A stretch of DNA of 37,719 nucleotides, taken from Clostridia bacterium. Lineage in GTDB: Bacteria > Bacillota > Clostridia > Christensenellales > UBA1242. The position numbers were made by a program, and so were the translations under genes. The notes under the pieces are model-generated. The model saw only the letters and a program-made list of their open reading frames with translations, was not told the DNA's origin and did no database searches. Location: contig JAGAOQ010000009.1 in NCBI GenBank assembly GCA_017623705.1, positions 1 to 37,719 of the forward strand, read 5' to 3'. Shown one piece after another: positions 1-8,986 of the stretch; position 1 is the first letter of the stretch, and each line of letters starts with the position of its first letter.

Positions 1-5
1 AAATA

Positions 6-1283
6 ATGAAAACGATTGTAGGTATTGCAACTCCCATGGGATTTGGTGGTGTCGGTATTGTCCGCTTATCGGGTGCAAATGCACTGACGATTGCTACCAA
101 AATGTTTAATCGCCCATTACGTCCCCGTCATGCTACGCTAGGCGTTTTAACGGGAACTAACTTTACAGATACGGTATTAGCGATTTACTTTCCTGCGCCG
201 CATAGTTTTACTGGCGAAGATGTTGTCGAATTTCAAGCTCATGGCGGTTGGCACTTAATCAACCGCATTATGCAAACGACGATTCAACACGGAGCAACGC
301 CTGCCGAACCTGGCGAGTTTACACGTATTGCCGTCTTGAACAACAAAATGACTTTGGCACAAGCCGAAAGCAGTTTAGATTTAATCAACGCCGAATCCGA
401 TGCCGAACTACAAAATGCTTCACGGTTAATGGCGGGCGAACTGGAAACGATGTTAACCACGGTCGAAAATAAATTGATTGAAGCCCGTGCCCAAATTGAT
501 GCTTACCTAGACTACCCCGAAGATTTGGAATCACCCGAATTACCAATGGCACAAATCAACCAAGTCAAAACTACTATCGAACAATTATTAAACACAACTC
601 GCCACGGACAAATGATAAAAAACGGCATCAATGTTTGTTTAATCGGTTGCCCGAACGCTGGAAAAAGTAGTTTATTTAATGCGTTAATTGGCGACAACCG
701 TAGCATTGTAACCGACATCGCTGGCACAACGACAGATTCAATTTCGGAAAAAATTACTTACCAAGGTGTTAAAATCAACTTGATTGATACCGCAGGGATT
801 CGGGAAAATGCTAACTCGTTGATTGAAGCACAAGGCATTGCTCGTGCGAAATCAATTTTACAGGAAGCAGATATTTTGTTGATTATCGTCGATGCAACAA
901 CTCGTGCAATGGTGGATTTTCCTAAAAATAAAAAACACATCATTGTCTACAATAAATGCGACTTAACCCCCGACGTACCCAACGATGGCATTGCCGTGTC
1001 CGCCAAGACGGGACATAATGTTAATTTAATCTTAAAGCAGATTGTTGAATTAGCAACACAAACAGCTCCAACCGACAGCTTGTTATCCATTACGAATGAG
1101 CGACAAGCTAACTTATTAAAACAAGCCAATGAATTACTGAGCGAAATTGATGCAACTGCCCCACTCGACCAAATTTCGGCAAACATCACAATGGCATTAA
1201 ACTACATCGGGAAAATTACAGGAACAAACGTTGACGAGCGAACCTTAGACGAAATCTTTGCTAAGTTCTGCTTGGGGAAATAG
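6..1283 (+). CDS. mnmE: tRNA modification GTPase MnmE
   Basis: MnmE works with MnmG to install the (carboxymethyl)aminomethyl group at C5 of the wobble uridine of certain tRNAs. Seen here: an N-terminal folate-binding-type domain (about residues 1-115), a helical domain, and a G domain with the P-loop GCPNAGKS (about 214-221), the TTTD switch region, DTAG (261-264) and NKCD (316-319). The protein ends in CLGK, which holds the family's catalytic cysteine at 422. At 425 residues it is about 30 shorter than usual. The ATG lies five bases from the window edge, so its promoter cannot be judged. mnmG follows after 9 bases. The mnmE-mnmG pair often lies near the chromosome origin downstream of yidC/jag, but no origin features are visible here. 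Confidence 0.97.
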   Translation: MKTIVGIATPMGFGGVGIVRLSGANALTIATKMFNRPLRPRHATLGVLTGTNFTDTVLAIYFPAPHSFTGEDVVEFQAHGGWHLINRIMQTTIQHGATPAEPGEFTRIAVLNNKMTLAQAESSLDLINAESDAELQNASRLMAGELETMLTTVENKLIEARAQIDAYLDYPEDLESPELPMAQINQVKTTIEQLLNTTRHGQMIKNGINVCLIGCPNAGKSSLFNALIGDNRSIVTDIAGTTTDSISEKITYQGVKINLIDTAGIRENANSLIEAQGIARAKSILQEADILLIIVDATTRAMVDFPKNKKHIIVYNKCDLTPDVPNDGIAVSAKTGHNVNLILKQIVELATQTAPTDSLLSITNERQANLLKQANELLSEIDATAPLDQISANITMALNYIGKITGTNVDERTLDEIFAKFCLGK

Positions 1284-1292
1284 GAGGAAATT

Positions 1293-3056
1293 TTGACCAA
1301 AGAATTTGATATTGTTGTGATTGGTGCGGGTCATGCTGGTTGCGAAGCCGCTGTTGCTGCTGCCAAATTAGGGAAAAAAGTTTTACTTACCACACTGCAC
1401 GAAAAAAGCATTGGTATGCTTCCTTGCAACCCTTCCATCGGCGGAACAGCGAAGGGACATTTGGTTTGCGAAATTGATGCTTTGGGCGGAATTATGGGTA
1501 TCCTTGCCGATGAAGCTGCAATTCAAATCCGCATGCTTAACGCAGCCAAAGGTCCAGCTGTCCGTAGTTTGCGGGCCCAAATTGATAAAGAACGCTACCA
1601 CAAGGCAATGGTTGATTTATTAAAATCGACGCCGAATTTAACACTTGCCATCGGCGAAGTCAATGCTTTGCTTTGGGAAAACCAACAAATCACCGGAGTT
1701 GTTTTTAACGGTGAAAAAATTAGTTGTCGTGCGGTAATTGTTGCAACGGGGACTTATTTGAGCAGTAAAACTTTTGTTGGCAAAGACGTTAAAAACGAAG
1801 GTCCAGCTGGTTTACCGAACGCTTGCACATTAGAAAAGTCTTTCCACGAAATGCAAATTGAAATTCGCCGTTTCAAAACGGGAACACCTGCTCGTGTCGA
1901 CATTGACTCGATTGATTATAACCAAACCGAAATTCAAAATGGCGATGACAATATCCGTGCTTTTTCTTTTCTCGCAACCAAGCCAATTAAAAATATCTGT
2001 CCGTGTTACTTGACATACACCAACGAAACAACTCACCAAATTATCCGTGAACACATTAAAGAATCCGCAATGTACAGCGGTTTAATCGTCGGCGTTGGTC
2101 CACGCTACTGCCCTAGCATTGAAGACAAAGTTACTCGCTTTGCGGACCGTACTCGCCACCAAACATTTTTGGAAAGAGAAAGTATGTCCAGTCGTGAAAT
2201 ATATCTACAAGGTATTTCCAGTTCTTTACCTGCTTACGTACAAGACCAATTCATTCACAGCATTAAAGGGTTAGAAAATTCAAAAATTATTCGCTTCGGC
2301 TATGCCATTGAGTATGCTTGTATCAATCCATTAGAACTACTTGCCACACTCCGCCACAAAAAATACCGTGGACTTTACTGTGCAGGTCAAATTAACGGCA
2401 CAAGTGGCTATGAAGAAGCTGCTGCCCAAGGGTTAGTTGCTGGTATCAACGCCGTACGAGAAATGAACGCTCAAAGTCCTTTAATCCTTTCCCGTACTAA
2501 TTCATACATCGGGGTACTCATTGACGATTTAACAACGGAAGGTACGTTAGAACCTTACCGCATGTTTACAGCACGGGCGGAATACCGTCTTTCCCTACGT
2601 CAAGATAATGCGGATAGTCGTTTAACACCTATCGGCAGAGAAATCGGTTTAGTCGATGACCACCGCTACGCTGTCTTTACGCAAAAGCAAACACAGTTAG
2701 CCCAAATTCGCAAAATGATTACACCCAAGATTCGCCAAGAGGTTGCCAAACAAGAACACACATTAAGTGAGTTCATAACAGGACAACCAACCGACTTACT
2801 CGACCAAATCACGACCGAAATCAAATACGAAGGATACATTGCTCGTGAACAATCGGCGATTAACGAAATCAAAAGACAAGAAGCGACCTTATTGTCGCCC
2901 GATATGAATTACGAAGATGTTGCTGGCTTACGCCGAGAATCGCAAATCAAGCTCAACCAAGTCAAACCGTTAAGCGTCGGCCAAGCATCACGAATTTCGG
3001 GCGTTACCCCCGCCGACATCACAGTCTTACTCATTCACTTACGCAAACAGAATTAA
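1293..3056 (+). CDS. mnmG: tRNA uridine-5-carboxymethylaminomethyl modification enzyme MnmG (GidA)
   Basis: FAD-dependent partner of MnmE in wobble-uridine modification. Seen here: the Rossmann FAD motif GAGHAG at residues 11-16, the conserved PRYCPSIEDK segment, and the C-terminal GQASRISGVTPADI signature. The start is TTG, chosen because AGGAGG at 1282-1287 sits five bases upstream and the FAD motif then falls at the expected distance. At 587 residues it is about 40 shorter than typical MnmG; most of the loss is in the linker before the C-terminal helical domain. Its Shine-Dalgarno-led start contrasts with the leaderless-looking first genes of other units here. It is cotranscribed with mnmE and ends at a strong hairpin terminator. 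Confidence 0.97.
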   Translation: MTKEFDIVVIGAGHAGCEAAVAAAKLGKKVLLTTLHEKSIGMLPCNPSIGGTAKGHLVCEIDALGGIMGILADEAAIQIRMLNAAKGPAVRSLRAQIDKERYHKAMVDLLKSTPNLTLAIGEVNALLWENQQITGVVFNGEKISCRAVIVATGTYLSSKTFVGKDVKNEGPAGLPNACTLEKSFHEMQIEIRRFKTGTPARVDIDSIDYNQTEIQNGDDNIRAFSFLATKPIKNICPCYLTYTNETTHQIIREHIKESAMYSGLIVGVGPRYCPSIEDKVTRFADRTRHQTFLERESMSSREIYLQGISSSLPAYVQDQFIHSIKGLENSKIIRFGYAIEYACINPLELLATLRHKKYRGLYCAGQINGTSGYEEAAAQGLVAGINAVREMNAQSPLILSRTNSYIGVLIDDLTTEGTLEPYRMFTARAEYRLSLRQDNADSRLTPIGREIGLVDDHRYAVFTQKQTQLAQIRKMITPKIRQEVAKQEHTLSEFITGQPTDLLDQITTEIKYEGYIAREQSAINEIKRQEATLLSPDMNYEDVAGLRRESQIKLNQVKPLSVGQASRISGVTPADITVLLIHLRKQN

Positions 3057-3097
3057 AAAAATATTGGCACTAACTTTTGAAACTTGCGGAATAATTA

Positions 3098-3129
3098 AAA
3101 AGAACTCTACTGTTTTGTGGAGTTCTTTT
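3098..3129. terminator. Bidirectional Rho-independent terminator
   Basis: A 13-bp stem (arms 3098-3110 and 3117-3129, one G-T wobble, six-base loop) sits between the convergent mnmG and the unknown gene at 3134-4210. A run of T follows the right arm and a run of A precedes the left arm, so it can stop transcription from both sides. Confidence 0.9.
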
Positions 3130-3133
3130 TTTG

Positions 3134-4210
3134 TTATCTTTCAATACCTAAGTCTTGATTTTGTTTTTTACCATAGTCTTTTAACAGTTCTCTTTGCTTA
3201 AAACTATCCATAATAGATTTGAAATCGCCCATTAAATCATTGTAATAAGTGTTTGGCACATATTTATCCGACTCGAAATTTTGTACACTATTTTCAACAC
3301 CTTTACACAGTGCCCATGCTGCCATTTGTGCAACACACTTTGCATTTGGTGAACTATACGCAACTCCTGTCTCTGCGTCAATATATGGTTCAAGATTAAA
3401 ATCTTTATTCAACTTAATTGCTTCTACACCATGCTCATCTAACTCTTCTAGATGCAAATTTATCAATTTACTTGATTCAATTTGAATACTCGGTGCGGTG
3501 GCATTAACACAGCCACTTAGACCATTAAGATTTCCTGGCTCATTCTTACGGAGAAGTATTCCATCAAGATATTTCCAACTTGTCCCATTATATAATGGTG
3601 CTTCGGTAAAAAATGTTTCATCTTCTTTACTGTGTATACGAACACTTGGAATGTTATTAACTCCACTTATGTGCCCATAACACAATTCAAAACAAGCATT
3701 GTTAATTGCACTTATTTCGTTTTCAACATAACCAGCACTTTGTAATCGCACGTTGACTTTTTGTATAATATTAAATAAGCAACTATGCCCATAGCAGAAT
3801 GTAAAAAATGTTAGTTGGGACATATTCTTTTTTGCTTGTTCAAGTTCCAAACGGTTACCATTTTCATCAACCAACAAAGCAAAAATGCAATTTACAATTT
3901 GTTGCTTTGCTTCTTGACTGAGTATATTATTTGCATACTTAACGCTTAGAATATCCACTTTATCGGTTGGTTTAACTATTTCACCAGTTTTCGGGTCTTT
4001 GGCTTTAAATAATAATTGTAAATAATTCTCTGCAATTTTAGCATAACCATTAGCATCTTCGAAAGTAACTGTTCCATCACCAGACAAACATAATACTGTT
4101 GGTCTTTCAAATTTCAAATTATCCAAACTTAAACTTTCCCAGTTATGCTTATTTGGATTGTCAATGCGTTTTCCAATTCCACAAAAATCATTAAGATTTT
4201 GTTTATTCAT
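3134..4210 (-). CDS. Hypothetical protein, AT-richer than its neighbours
   Basis: I do not recognise this 358-residue protein. It has no signal peptide or membrane segment and looks cytosolic. The N-terminal half carries a hydrophobic strand followed by a glycine-rich turn (TVLCLSGDGT, about residues 38-47), like the first strand and loop of an alpha/beta fold. Further on there are cysteine- and histidine-containing strands (TFCYGHSC near 137-144, LCYGH near 172-176). The GHS resembles a hydrolase nucleophile elbow but lacks the full G-x-S-x-G pattern, so no enzyme function is claimed. Sampled lines are near 30% GC against about 40% in lysS, suggesting acquisition. It stands alone between two terminators. 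No Shine-Dalgarno sequence is present; a TATAAT at 4225-4230 predicts a leader of only about 7 bases. Confidence 0.75.
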   Translation of the reverse strand: MNKQNLNDFCGIGKRIDNPNKHNWESLSLDNLKFERPTVLCLSGDGTVTFEDANGYAKIAENYLQLLFKAKDPKTGEIVKPTDKVDILSVKYANNILSQEAKQQIVNCIFALLVDENGNRLELEQAKKNMSQLTFFTFCYGHSCLFNIIQKVNVRLQSAGYVENEISAINNACFELCYGHISGVNNIPSVRIHSKEDETFFTEAPLYNGTSWKYLDGILLRKNEPGNLNGLSGCVNATAPSIQIESSKLINLHLEELDEHGVEAIKLNKDFNLEPYIDAETGVAYSSPNAKCVAQMAAWALCKGVENSVQNFESDKYVPNTYYNDLMGDFKSIMDSFKQRELLKDYGKKQNQDLGIER

Positions 4211-4224
4211 GATAAAAGCATAAC

Positions 4225-4230
4225 ATTATA
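4225..4230 (-). promoter_or_regulatory. -10 box of the hypothetical gene at 3134-4210
   Basis: A perfect TATAAT on the minus strand ends 14 bases before the ATG. No convincing -35 is present at 16-18 bp. The rest of the 171-base gap 4211-4381 holds only this box and the terminator at 4313-4347. Confidence 0.5.
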
Positions 4231-4312
4231 GAAATCAACAAGCAATACAATGTAAAAAAAATTTTCATGGCAGTTAAACTTGCACTGGTTTTTCGTTTAA
4301 TAATTAACCAAG

Positions 4313-4347
4313 AAAAAACACCCAACAATTTTAGTTAGGGTGTTTGA
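4313..4347 (-). terminator. Rho-independent terminator after the lysS unit
   Basis: On the minus strand AAACACCC (4345-4338) pairs with GGGTGTTT (4323-4316), a few extra pairs extend into the loop, and a T run follows. It lies about 40 bases after the stop of the gene at 4382-4927. Confidence 0.85.
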
Positions 4348-4381
4348 TTATTCCACAAGTTTCAAAAGTTAGTACTAATGA

Positions 4382-4927
4382 TTATAGTTCTTTTAAGCGT
4401 TGGGTTAATAAGTTTTTGGTTGTTCCTGTTTTCATCTTGGAAACAAAGTCAAATAGCAAGATGGTTTGCTTGTGGTTTAAGGTTGCTTTCTTTGTACCTG
4501 TTTTTCCCATTGATAATGCAAAGACAGCATCGACCACAGCGTGCATGCGTTCAGCGAAATCACCCGAACTGTTGTTCTTGACCATTTTCAAAATATCTTC
4601 GGCTTCGTTAATTTTTGATGCCACAATTAAAGATGCCAAGAATTGTAAATTTGCACCAGTACAACTGTCTTCGCTTGCACCATAAATCAATTTCAATAAT
4701 GCTGGATTGCCCAACACTGCGGTACGCAATTTACTTTCGGAAACATTTTCCAAAATAGCAAAAATATCTTCACCAGCAAAAGCGTTGATGTCTTTAATCA
4801 ATTTGTATTCCCACAAATCAACTGCCAAATTAAAGTCGATGGTTGCCAACTCTTTCAAAGCCAATGCCCCACCTTGATTACCGATTTGTACGACTAAATC
4901 ATACTTGCGAATTTCTTTATTGTTCAT
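4382..4927 (-). CDS. Small hypothetical protein downstream of lysS
   Basis: A 181-residue soluble, mainly helical protein that I do not recognise. It is rich in Ala, Leu, Lys and Asn, with no signal peptide, no metal-binding cysteine cluster and a basic C-terminus. It follows lysS by 21 bases and shares its terminator, so it may be cotranscribed. It also has its own strong promoter (TTGCAA, 17 bp, TATAAT) whose -10 ends seven bases before the ATG. No Shine-Dalgarno sequence is present, so its own transcript would be leaderless. Composition matches lysS, so it seems long resident. Nothing here shows whether it interacts with the synthetase. Confidence 0.85.
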   Translation of the reverse strand: MNNKEIRKYDLVVQIGNQGGALALKELATIDFNLAVDLWEYKLIKDINAFAGEDIFAILENVSESKLRTAVLGNPALLKLIYGASEDSCTGANLQFLASLIVASKINEAEDILKMVKNNSSGDFAERMHAVVDAVFALSMGKTGTKKATLNHKQTILLFDFVSKMKTGTTKNLLTQRLKEL

Positions 4928-4934
4928 AACTTAT

Positions 4935-4963
4935 ATTATAAACAATTTTTAATTTTCTTGCAA
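4935..4963 (-). promoter_or_regulatory. Leaderless-type promoter of the small gene after lysS
   Basis: Minus-strand TTGCAA (4963-4958), a 17-bp spacer, TATAAT (4940-4935), then 7 bases to the ATG at 4927. The -35 lies inside the last codons of lysS. Confidence 0.75.
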
Positions 4964-6517
4964 GAGTTTCAAGTAGTCTTCTGGATTAGCAACAGCTAAA
5001 TACAAATACAAACGTGGACCAGCATCACGACCAAACAACATGTTATAGAAAATTTTGAAATACGTTTGTTGGCGGAGTTGATTTTCTTTCTTGGTTAAAT
5101 TTGTGTCATTGATAATTTGGTACAAGAAGTTTTGGATTTCGCTTTCGGTATGTGCGGTTTTCAAGTAATCAGCTAATTGATTTAGCACATTTTTTTGTTC
5201 AGCGTTTAACGTTTGGTAGTATGCTTGATTAAATGCTGGCAACAATTTATAGATACGGTCGGGTTGATAATTTTCTAACCAGTATTTTACCATGGCAAAA
5301 CGTTCTTCAAAATTACCCAAAGCTGTAACGCCAGCTTGTTGCAACATTTTCAATGTCAAAGCTTGGTTGAAACCTGTCAACGGAGCAACGGTTGCCAAAG
5401 TACTAAAATTAACACGGTTGCCTTTACTATTTGGCATTAAGCACAAATCGTAAACTGTACGCTCATACTCAGTCAAGCTTTCATCGTGAGCTAAATATTT
5501 TTCTAGGTTACGGTCAAACTCCATATAATGACGAATAATCGTATCATCGAAACCAAAATCAAACGCATCGCCAACAGGATATTTCGCATACAAATAACGT
5601 AAGATTTCAGGTTCATAAACTTTCAATAATTGATTCGGTGTAATATTGATACCTGAGCTACTGTGCATATTTCCTAAACCACGAATACCCACCCACGCAT
5701 AACAAGTCGAAACTGGTGGTTCAATGCCAAAGATTTCACGAGCAATCCGTGAACTAACATCGTAACTGCCACCTTCACTGTGGTGGTCAATACCTGCGGC
5801 TTCAAAACAAATGTTTTCTGCTTGCCAACGCATCGGCCAATCGACTTTCCAAACTAACTTAATATTGTTTGCCGTTTTTACGTCCACACTATGTTGATGT
5901 CCACACTTACATTCATAAGTTAGGACATCACTGCTTTCATCAAAACTAATGACTTTGGTATTATCTTTACCACAAGCTGGACAATAGACAGCAACGGGAT
6001 AATAATTTTCACGGTCGCCTTCATCACCGTCTTGCGTTTTGAAAGACATAATAATGTCATAAATTGCTTTCCGTTTTTTGATAGCGTGTGCAATCGCTTT
6101 GCTATAACGTCCACTGCGGTATTCGTCAGCTTGGTAAATCATTTGCACGGGAATTTCGTTCATGCCTAACTTTTGCAAAGCACCTTCAAATTCTCGTTCA
6201 AAATATTTCGCACTACTCTCGCCTTCGCTATATGGCGACGGGATTTCAACATAAGGTTTTCCAATGTGCACCGCATAATCGGCAGGAAAGTTTTTTGGAA
6301 CTTTACGGAAACGGTCAAACTCGTCCCATGAGAAAATTTCACGCACTTTCTTGCCCTTACTTTGCAAAGCTTTGGCAACATAATATTGCGTAACAAACTC
6401 ACGATAATTACCGATGTGAACACTCCCCGAGGGGGAAATACCACTCGCAACAACGTATTCCTCTTGGTTAGGATATTTTTTCAAAATTTCTTCTGCTAAT
6501 TCATAACTCCAATGCAT
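4949..6517 (-). CDS. lysS: Class I (archaeal-type) lysyl-tRNA synthetase
   Basis: Charges tRNA-Lys with lysine. It is a class I enzyme (the LysK family common in archaea and scattered in bacteria), unrelated to the usual bacterial class II LysRS. Seen here: a HIGH-type motif in PSGSVHIGN (HIGN at 34-37), a Rossmann catalytic core, and two cysteine pairs of the CPAC...CKCG type around residues 180-205 that probably bind zinc. The KMSKS-equivalent reads NMHSSSG, so the first lysine is missing. The C-terminal half is helical, as expected for the anticodon-binding part. Its 522 residues are normal for the family. The start is ATG without a Shine-Dalgarno sequence; a -10 box ends six bases upstream. 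It is divergent from the germination operon. Confidence 0.95.
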   Translation of the reverse strand: MHWSYELAEEILKKYPNQEEYVVASGISPSGSVHIGNYREFVTQYYVAKALQSKGKKVREIFSWDEFDRFRKVPKNFPADYAVHIGKPYVEIPSPYSEGESSAKYFEREFEGALQKLGMNEIPVQMIYQADEYRSGRYSKAIAHAIKKRKAIYDIIMSFKTQDGDEGDRENYYPVAVYCPACGKDNTKVISFDESSDVLTYECKCGHQHSVDVKTANNIKLVWKVDWPMRWQAENICFEAAGIDHHSEGGSYDVSSRIAREIFGIEPPVSTCYAWVGIRGLGNMHSSSGINITPNQLLKVYEPEILRYLYAKYPVGDAFDFGFDDTIIRHYMEFDRNLEKYLAHDESLTEYERTVYDLCLMPNSKGNRVNFSTLATVAPLTGFNQALTLKMLQQAGVTALGNFEERFAMVKYWLENYQPDRIYKLLPAFNQAYYQTLNAEQKNVLNQLADYLKTAHTESEIQNFLYQIINDTNLTKKENQLRQQTYFKIFYNMLFGRDAGPRLYLYLAVANPEDYLKLLQEN

Positions 6518-6523
6518 AAAAGC

Positions 6524-6552
6524 AATATATAATTTTTTTTACAAAAATGCAA
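6524..6552 (-). promoter_or_regulatory. Leaderless-type promoter of lysS
   Basis: Minus-strand TTGCAT (6552-6547), a 17-bp spacer, TATATT (6529-6524), then 6 bases to the ATG at 6517. The -35 overlaps the presumed -10 region of the divergent germination operon; only 46 bases separate the two starts. Confidence 0.6.
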
Positions 6553-6563
6553 ATATTATCCGT

Positions 6564-7703
6564 ATGAGTGAACAACAAGCAAAACAACCACCGCAACGTG
6601 GCTTAGCCGAACCACCAACTGGGCAAGTCTTACTCGGGCCACGTGAAGGTTTTGTTGAAAATATTGACACAAACATTGCTTTAGTTAAAAAACGAATCAA
6701 GCACCAAGACTTCAAACTCCAAACTTTAACCATTGGGAAATACACGCAAACCAAAGTTGTGGTTGCCTACATTGCAAGTATTGCTGAACCAACAGTTGTC
6801 AAAGATGTCGTAAAACGCTTAAAGCAAATTGATTGCGATGGCATTATTGATAGTTCTTACATTAGTGAATCTTTGAACCCTGACCGCATCGCCCTTTACA
6901 AAGCCGCCGCTGCCGAAGAAAAACCCGACATCATCGCTTCACGTTTGCTGGAAGGTCGAGTTGCGATTTTTGTTGACGGCAGTCCTGCCGTACTAACAAT
7001 TCCGCACTTATTTTTAGAGAACATTCAAAACAGTAATGACTATTACAGTGGTAATGCGGGCGTAACGATGAAACGCACGATTCGCCTTTTAGGTAGCTTG
7101 ATAGCAATTTTACTCCCTGGATTTTTTTTGGCGGTGAGTTTATACCACTTATCAATTATTCCTTTGAACACATTAGAGTCAATCGCCAACGCTACGGAAA
7201 ACCATTTATTCCCGCCGATTGTCGAAATGATAATCGTAATTATCTTGTTTGAAATTATCTACGAAGCGACCTTGATTATGCCAAAACATTTGGGTTCGGC
7301 GATTAGTATTATTGCCGTCTTTGTGGTTGGCGAAGTGGCCGCAACCGTTGGCTTGTTGTCCGCACCAACCGTATTAGTTGTGGCGATTTCGGGTATAACT
7401 TCTTATATCATGCCCAACATGATTGCACAGATTAGTGTGCTACGATTCATCTTTTGTTTGATTGGCGGTTTTCTAGGTTTGTACGGTTTAGTCGCCGCTT
7501 TTATCGTGCTACTCGTTTACACAGCGGGAATTGACCATTACGGAGCACCCTACCTTGCACCTTTTACACCGTACATAGCGGACGACCAAAAAGATGCGTT
7601 GACCAAAGTTCCCTTCCCTGAAATGTTAGAACGCCCCCGCAGTATTCCAAACTGCAACCCAATTCGCCAAAATTCAAGGGAGCAACAAGATGACAAACAA
7701 TAA
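6564..7703 (+). CDS. gerA: Spore germination receptor A subunit, lacking the usual N-terminal subdomain
   Basis: GerA-family subunit of a germinant receptor in the inner spore membrane; family members act with B and C subunits to sense nutrients. Seen here: the GPREGF motif near residues 25-30, the following soluble subdomain (to about 165), and a hydrophobic region from about 172 to 340 with several membrane helices. At 379 residues it is about 100 shorter than Bacillus GerAA (482). The missing part is the first soluble subdomain, since the chain begins just before GPREGF. The ATG has no Shine-Dalgarno sequence. The upstream AATATTA (6552-6558) resembles a sigma-G -10, with no clear -35. gerB overlaps the end by 14 bases. 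Confidence 0.9.
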   Translation: MSEQQAKQPPQRGLAEPPTGQVLLGPREGFVENIDTNIALVKKRIKHQDFKLQTLTIGKYTQTKVVVAYIASIAEPTVVKDVVKRLKQIDCDGIIDSSYISESLNPDRIALYKAAAAEEKPDIIASRLLEGRVAIFVDGSPAVLTIPHLFLENIQNSNDYYSGNAGVTMKRTIRLLGSLIAILLPGFFLAVSLYHLSIIPLNTLESIANATENHLFPPIVEMIIVIILFEIIYEATLIMPKHLGSAISIIAVFVVGEVAATVGLLSAPTVLVVAISGITSYIMPNMIAQISVLRFIFCLIGGFLGLYGLVAAFIVLLVYTAGIDHYGAPYLAPFTPYIADDQKDALTKVPFPEMLERPRSIPNCNPIRQNSREQQDDKQ

Positions 7704-8568
7704 GCGACACCAAGACATCAATTTACGTCAACTGTGTACTGGCTACTTTTTGTACAGTATTGGCATTAAGGTATTGACTTTGCCGTCGACCTTGGCAAAT
7801 CAAGCAGGTAACTGGGCTTGGGTGTCCGCAATCATCGGCGTTGTTTTTGAAATTGCTCTCGTCTTGATTGCCAGCTTAATTTTGAAATTTACGAAAACAC
7901 ATCACCGAGCTTTCCGTATTCTTTGTTGGCTTTTAATTCCGCTCATCATTGCGGGCATCGGGGTTACCGTAGTCCAAATTTATCACATTGCATTTACTAA
8001 CTTATTTACCAATCTAGGTATTACCGTTTTGGTCATTACCTTAATTGCTTTGGGTTTATTCTTCCTCACCCGCAAACCACGTGCTGTCTTCCGCAGTGGT
8101 GAAATCTTGAAATTATTTTTTGTACTCGGCTTAATTCTTGCGATTATTCCTACACTTTATAACATCAAAGTTGACTGGCAAGATTTAATCAAAGGCGATG
8201 CCAGTCAAATTCTACCAGCAACCGCATCGAACTTGCTTTTTTTTGAAACGGCAACTTTTGTATTAGCATTTGGCTCGGAAACTCGCAAAACAAATCGTGA
8301 ATTATATAAACTAAACTTAACTGCCCTACTGTGTGGAGTTGGTTATGCAGTGTTCATGGTTTTGTTTGTTTTGTTATTTGGCGGACTGAGCCGACACCAG
8401 ACCATGGGGTTAGTTGATATGACGACGGCTTCACAATTTATTACCAACAGTGGCAGTTTGGACTGGCTCATTGCAACTTCAATTTTAGCCACACTCATTT
8501 TACGTTTCGGTGTTCAACTGGTGGCGGTTGTTACCTTATGCAAACGGGGGTTAAACAAAAATGATTAA
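7690..8568 (+). CDS. gerB: Spore germination receptor B subunit (short)
   Basis: GerB-family integral membrane protein related to amino-acid/polyamine transporters; in known receptors this subunit binds the germinant. About eight hydrophobic segments are visible across 292 residues, against roughly 365 residues and ten helices in Bacillus homologues. The N-terminal pattern (first helix ending KVLTLPS, then a QAGNWAW loop) fits the family. The start is preceded by GGGAG inside the end of gerA, and the stop overlaps the next gene by 8 bases, so translation is probably coupled. The missing length appears to be at the C-terminal end. Confidence 0.88.
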   Translation: MTNNKRHQDINLRQLCTGYFLYSIGIKVLTLPSTLANQAGNWAWVSAIIGVVFEIALVLIASLILKFTKTHHRAFRILCWLLIPLIIAGIGVTVVQIYHIAFTNLFTNLGITVLVITLIALGLFFLTRKPRAVFRSGEILKLFFVLGLILAIIPTLYNIKVDWQDLIKGDASQILPATASNLLFFETATFVLAFGSETRKTNRELYKLNLTALLCGVGYAVFMVLFVLLFGGLSRHQTMGLVDMTTASQFITNSGSLDWLIATSILATLILRFGVQLVAVVTLCKRGLNKND

Positions 8569-8986
8569 ACGGACTTTACATTATTTATGGGGGAGAAAAT
8601 TTGTCATTCTGTTACTCGCTTTGACAGTAATCTTATTGCCGAACGCAATCGGTCATGATTTACAAGTTCGCACCACAACGGTAATTACCGAAATGACAAT
8701 CGAACGAACCGCAGATGAAATTATCATTACCGCCAAAAAATTCAAGCCGTCGGCAGGTGCGGAAAGTGCCAGCGACGAAACTATCACTTTGCAAGGAACT
8801 GATGTCCGTGAAATTTTAGCTGATGTGTCTTTGGCTCATTGCCGAAATATTCAATTCAACGGAGAACCTGATTTGGAAATTTTACATAAACTGTACCACT
8901 ATCAAGACTTGCGTGGCAACACACCTGTTAATGACGAAAACACGGTCAATGAATTACTTAAAAGTCATGATTGTTATTGTCAATAA
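8561..8986 (+). CDS. GerC-like germination receptor subunit, strongly reduced
   Basis: A 141-residue protein with one N-terminal membrane segment (about residues 12-28) and a soluble domain. Its place as third gene of a gerA-gerB operon, and a central stretch like the GerC first domain (a GTDVREILADVSLAH helix followed by a strand), suggest a GerC remnant or minimal form. Typical GerC is a lipoprotein of about 370 residues. Here the lipobox cysteine is absent after the hydrophobic segment and the second and third domains are missing. GGGGGTT upstream serves as ribosome binding site. Its last 29 bases overlap the end of the convergent gene at 8958-9410. The assignment rests mainly on context. 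Confidence 0.65.
   Translation: MIKRTLHYLWGRKFVILLLALTVILLPNAIGHDLQVRTTTVITEMTIERTADEIIITAKKFKPSAGAESASDETITLQGTDVREILADVSLAHCRNIQFNGEPDLEILHKLYHYQDLRGNTPVNDENTVNELLKSHDCYCQ

Noticed and set aside
224..230. TGTCGAA, a perfect 0A-box core, in mnmE
   Set aside because: It is a single copy inside conserved coding sequence with no promoter nearby; chance match.
6552..6558. Sigma-G promoter for the germination operon
   Set aside because: AATATTA resembles a -10 but no -35 fits at the right spacing, so it is not listed as a feature.
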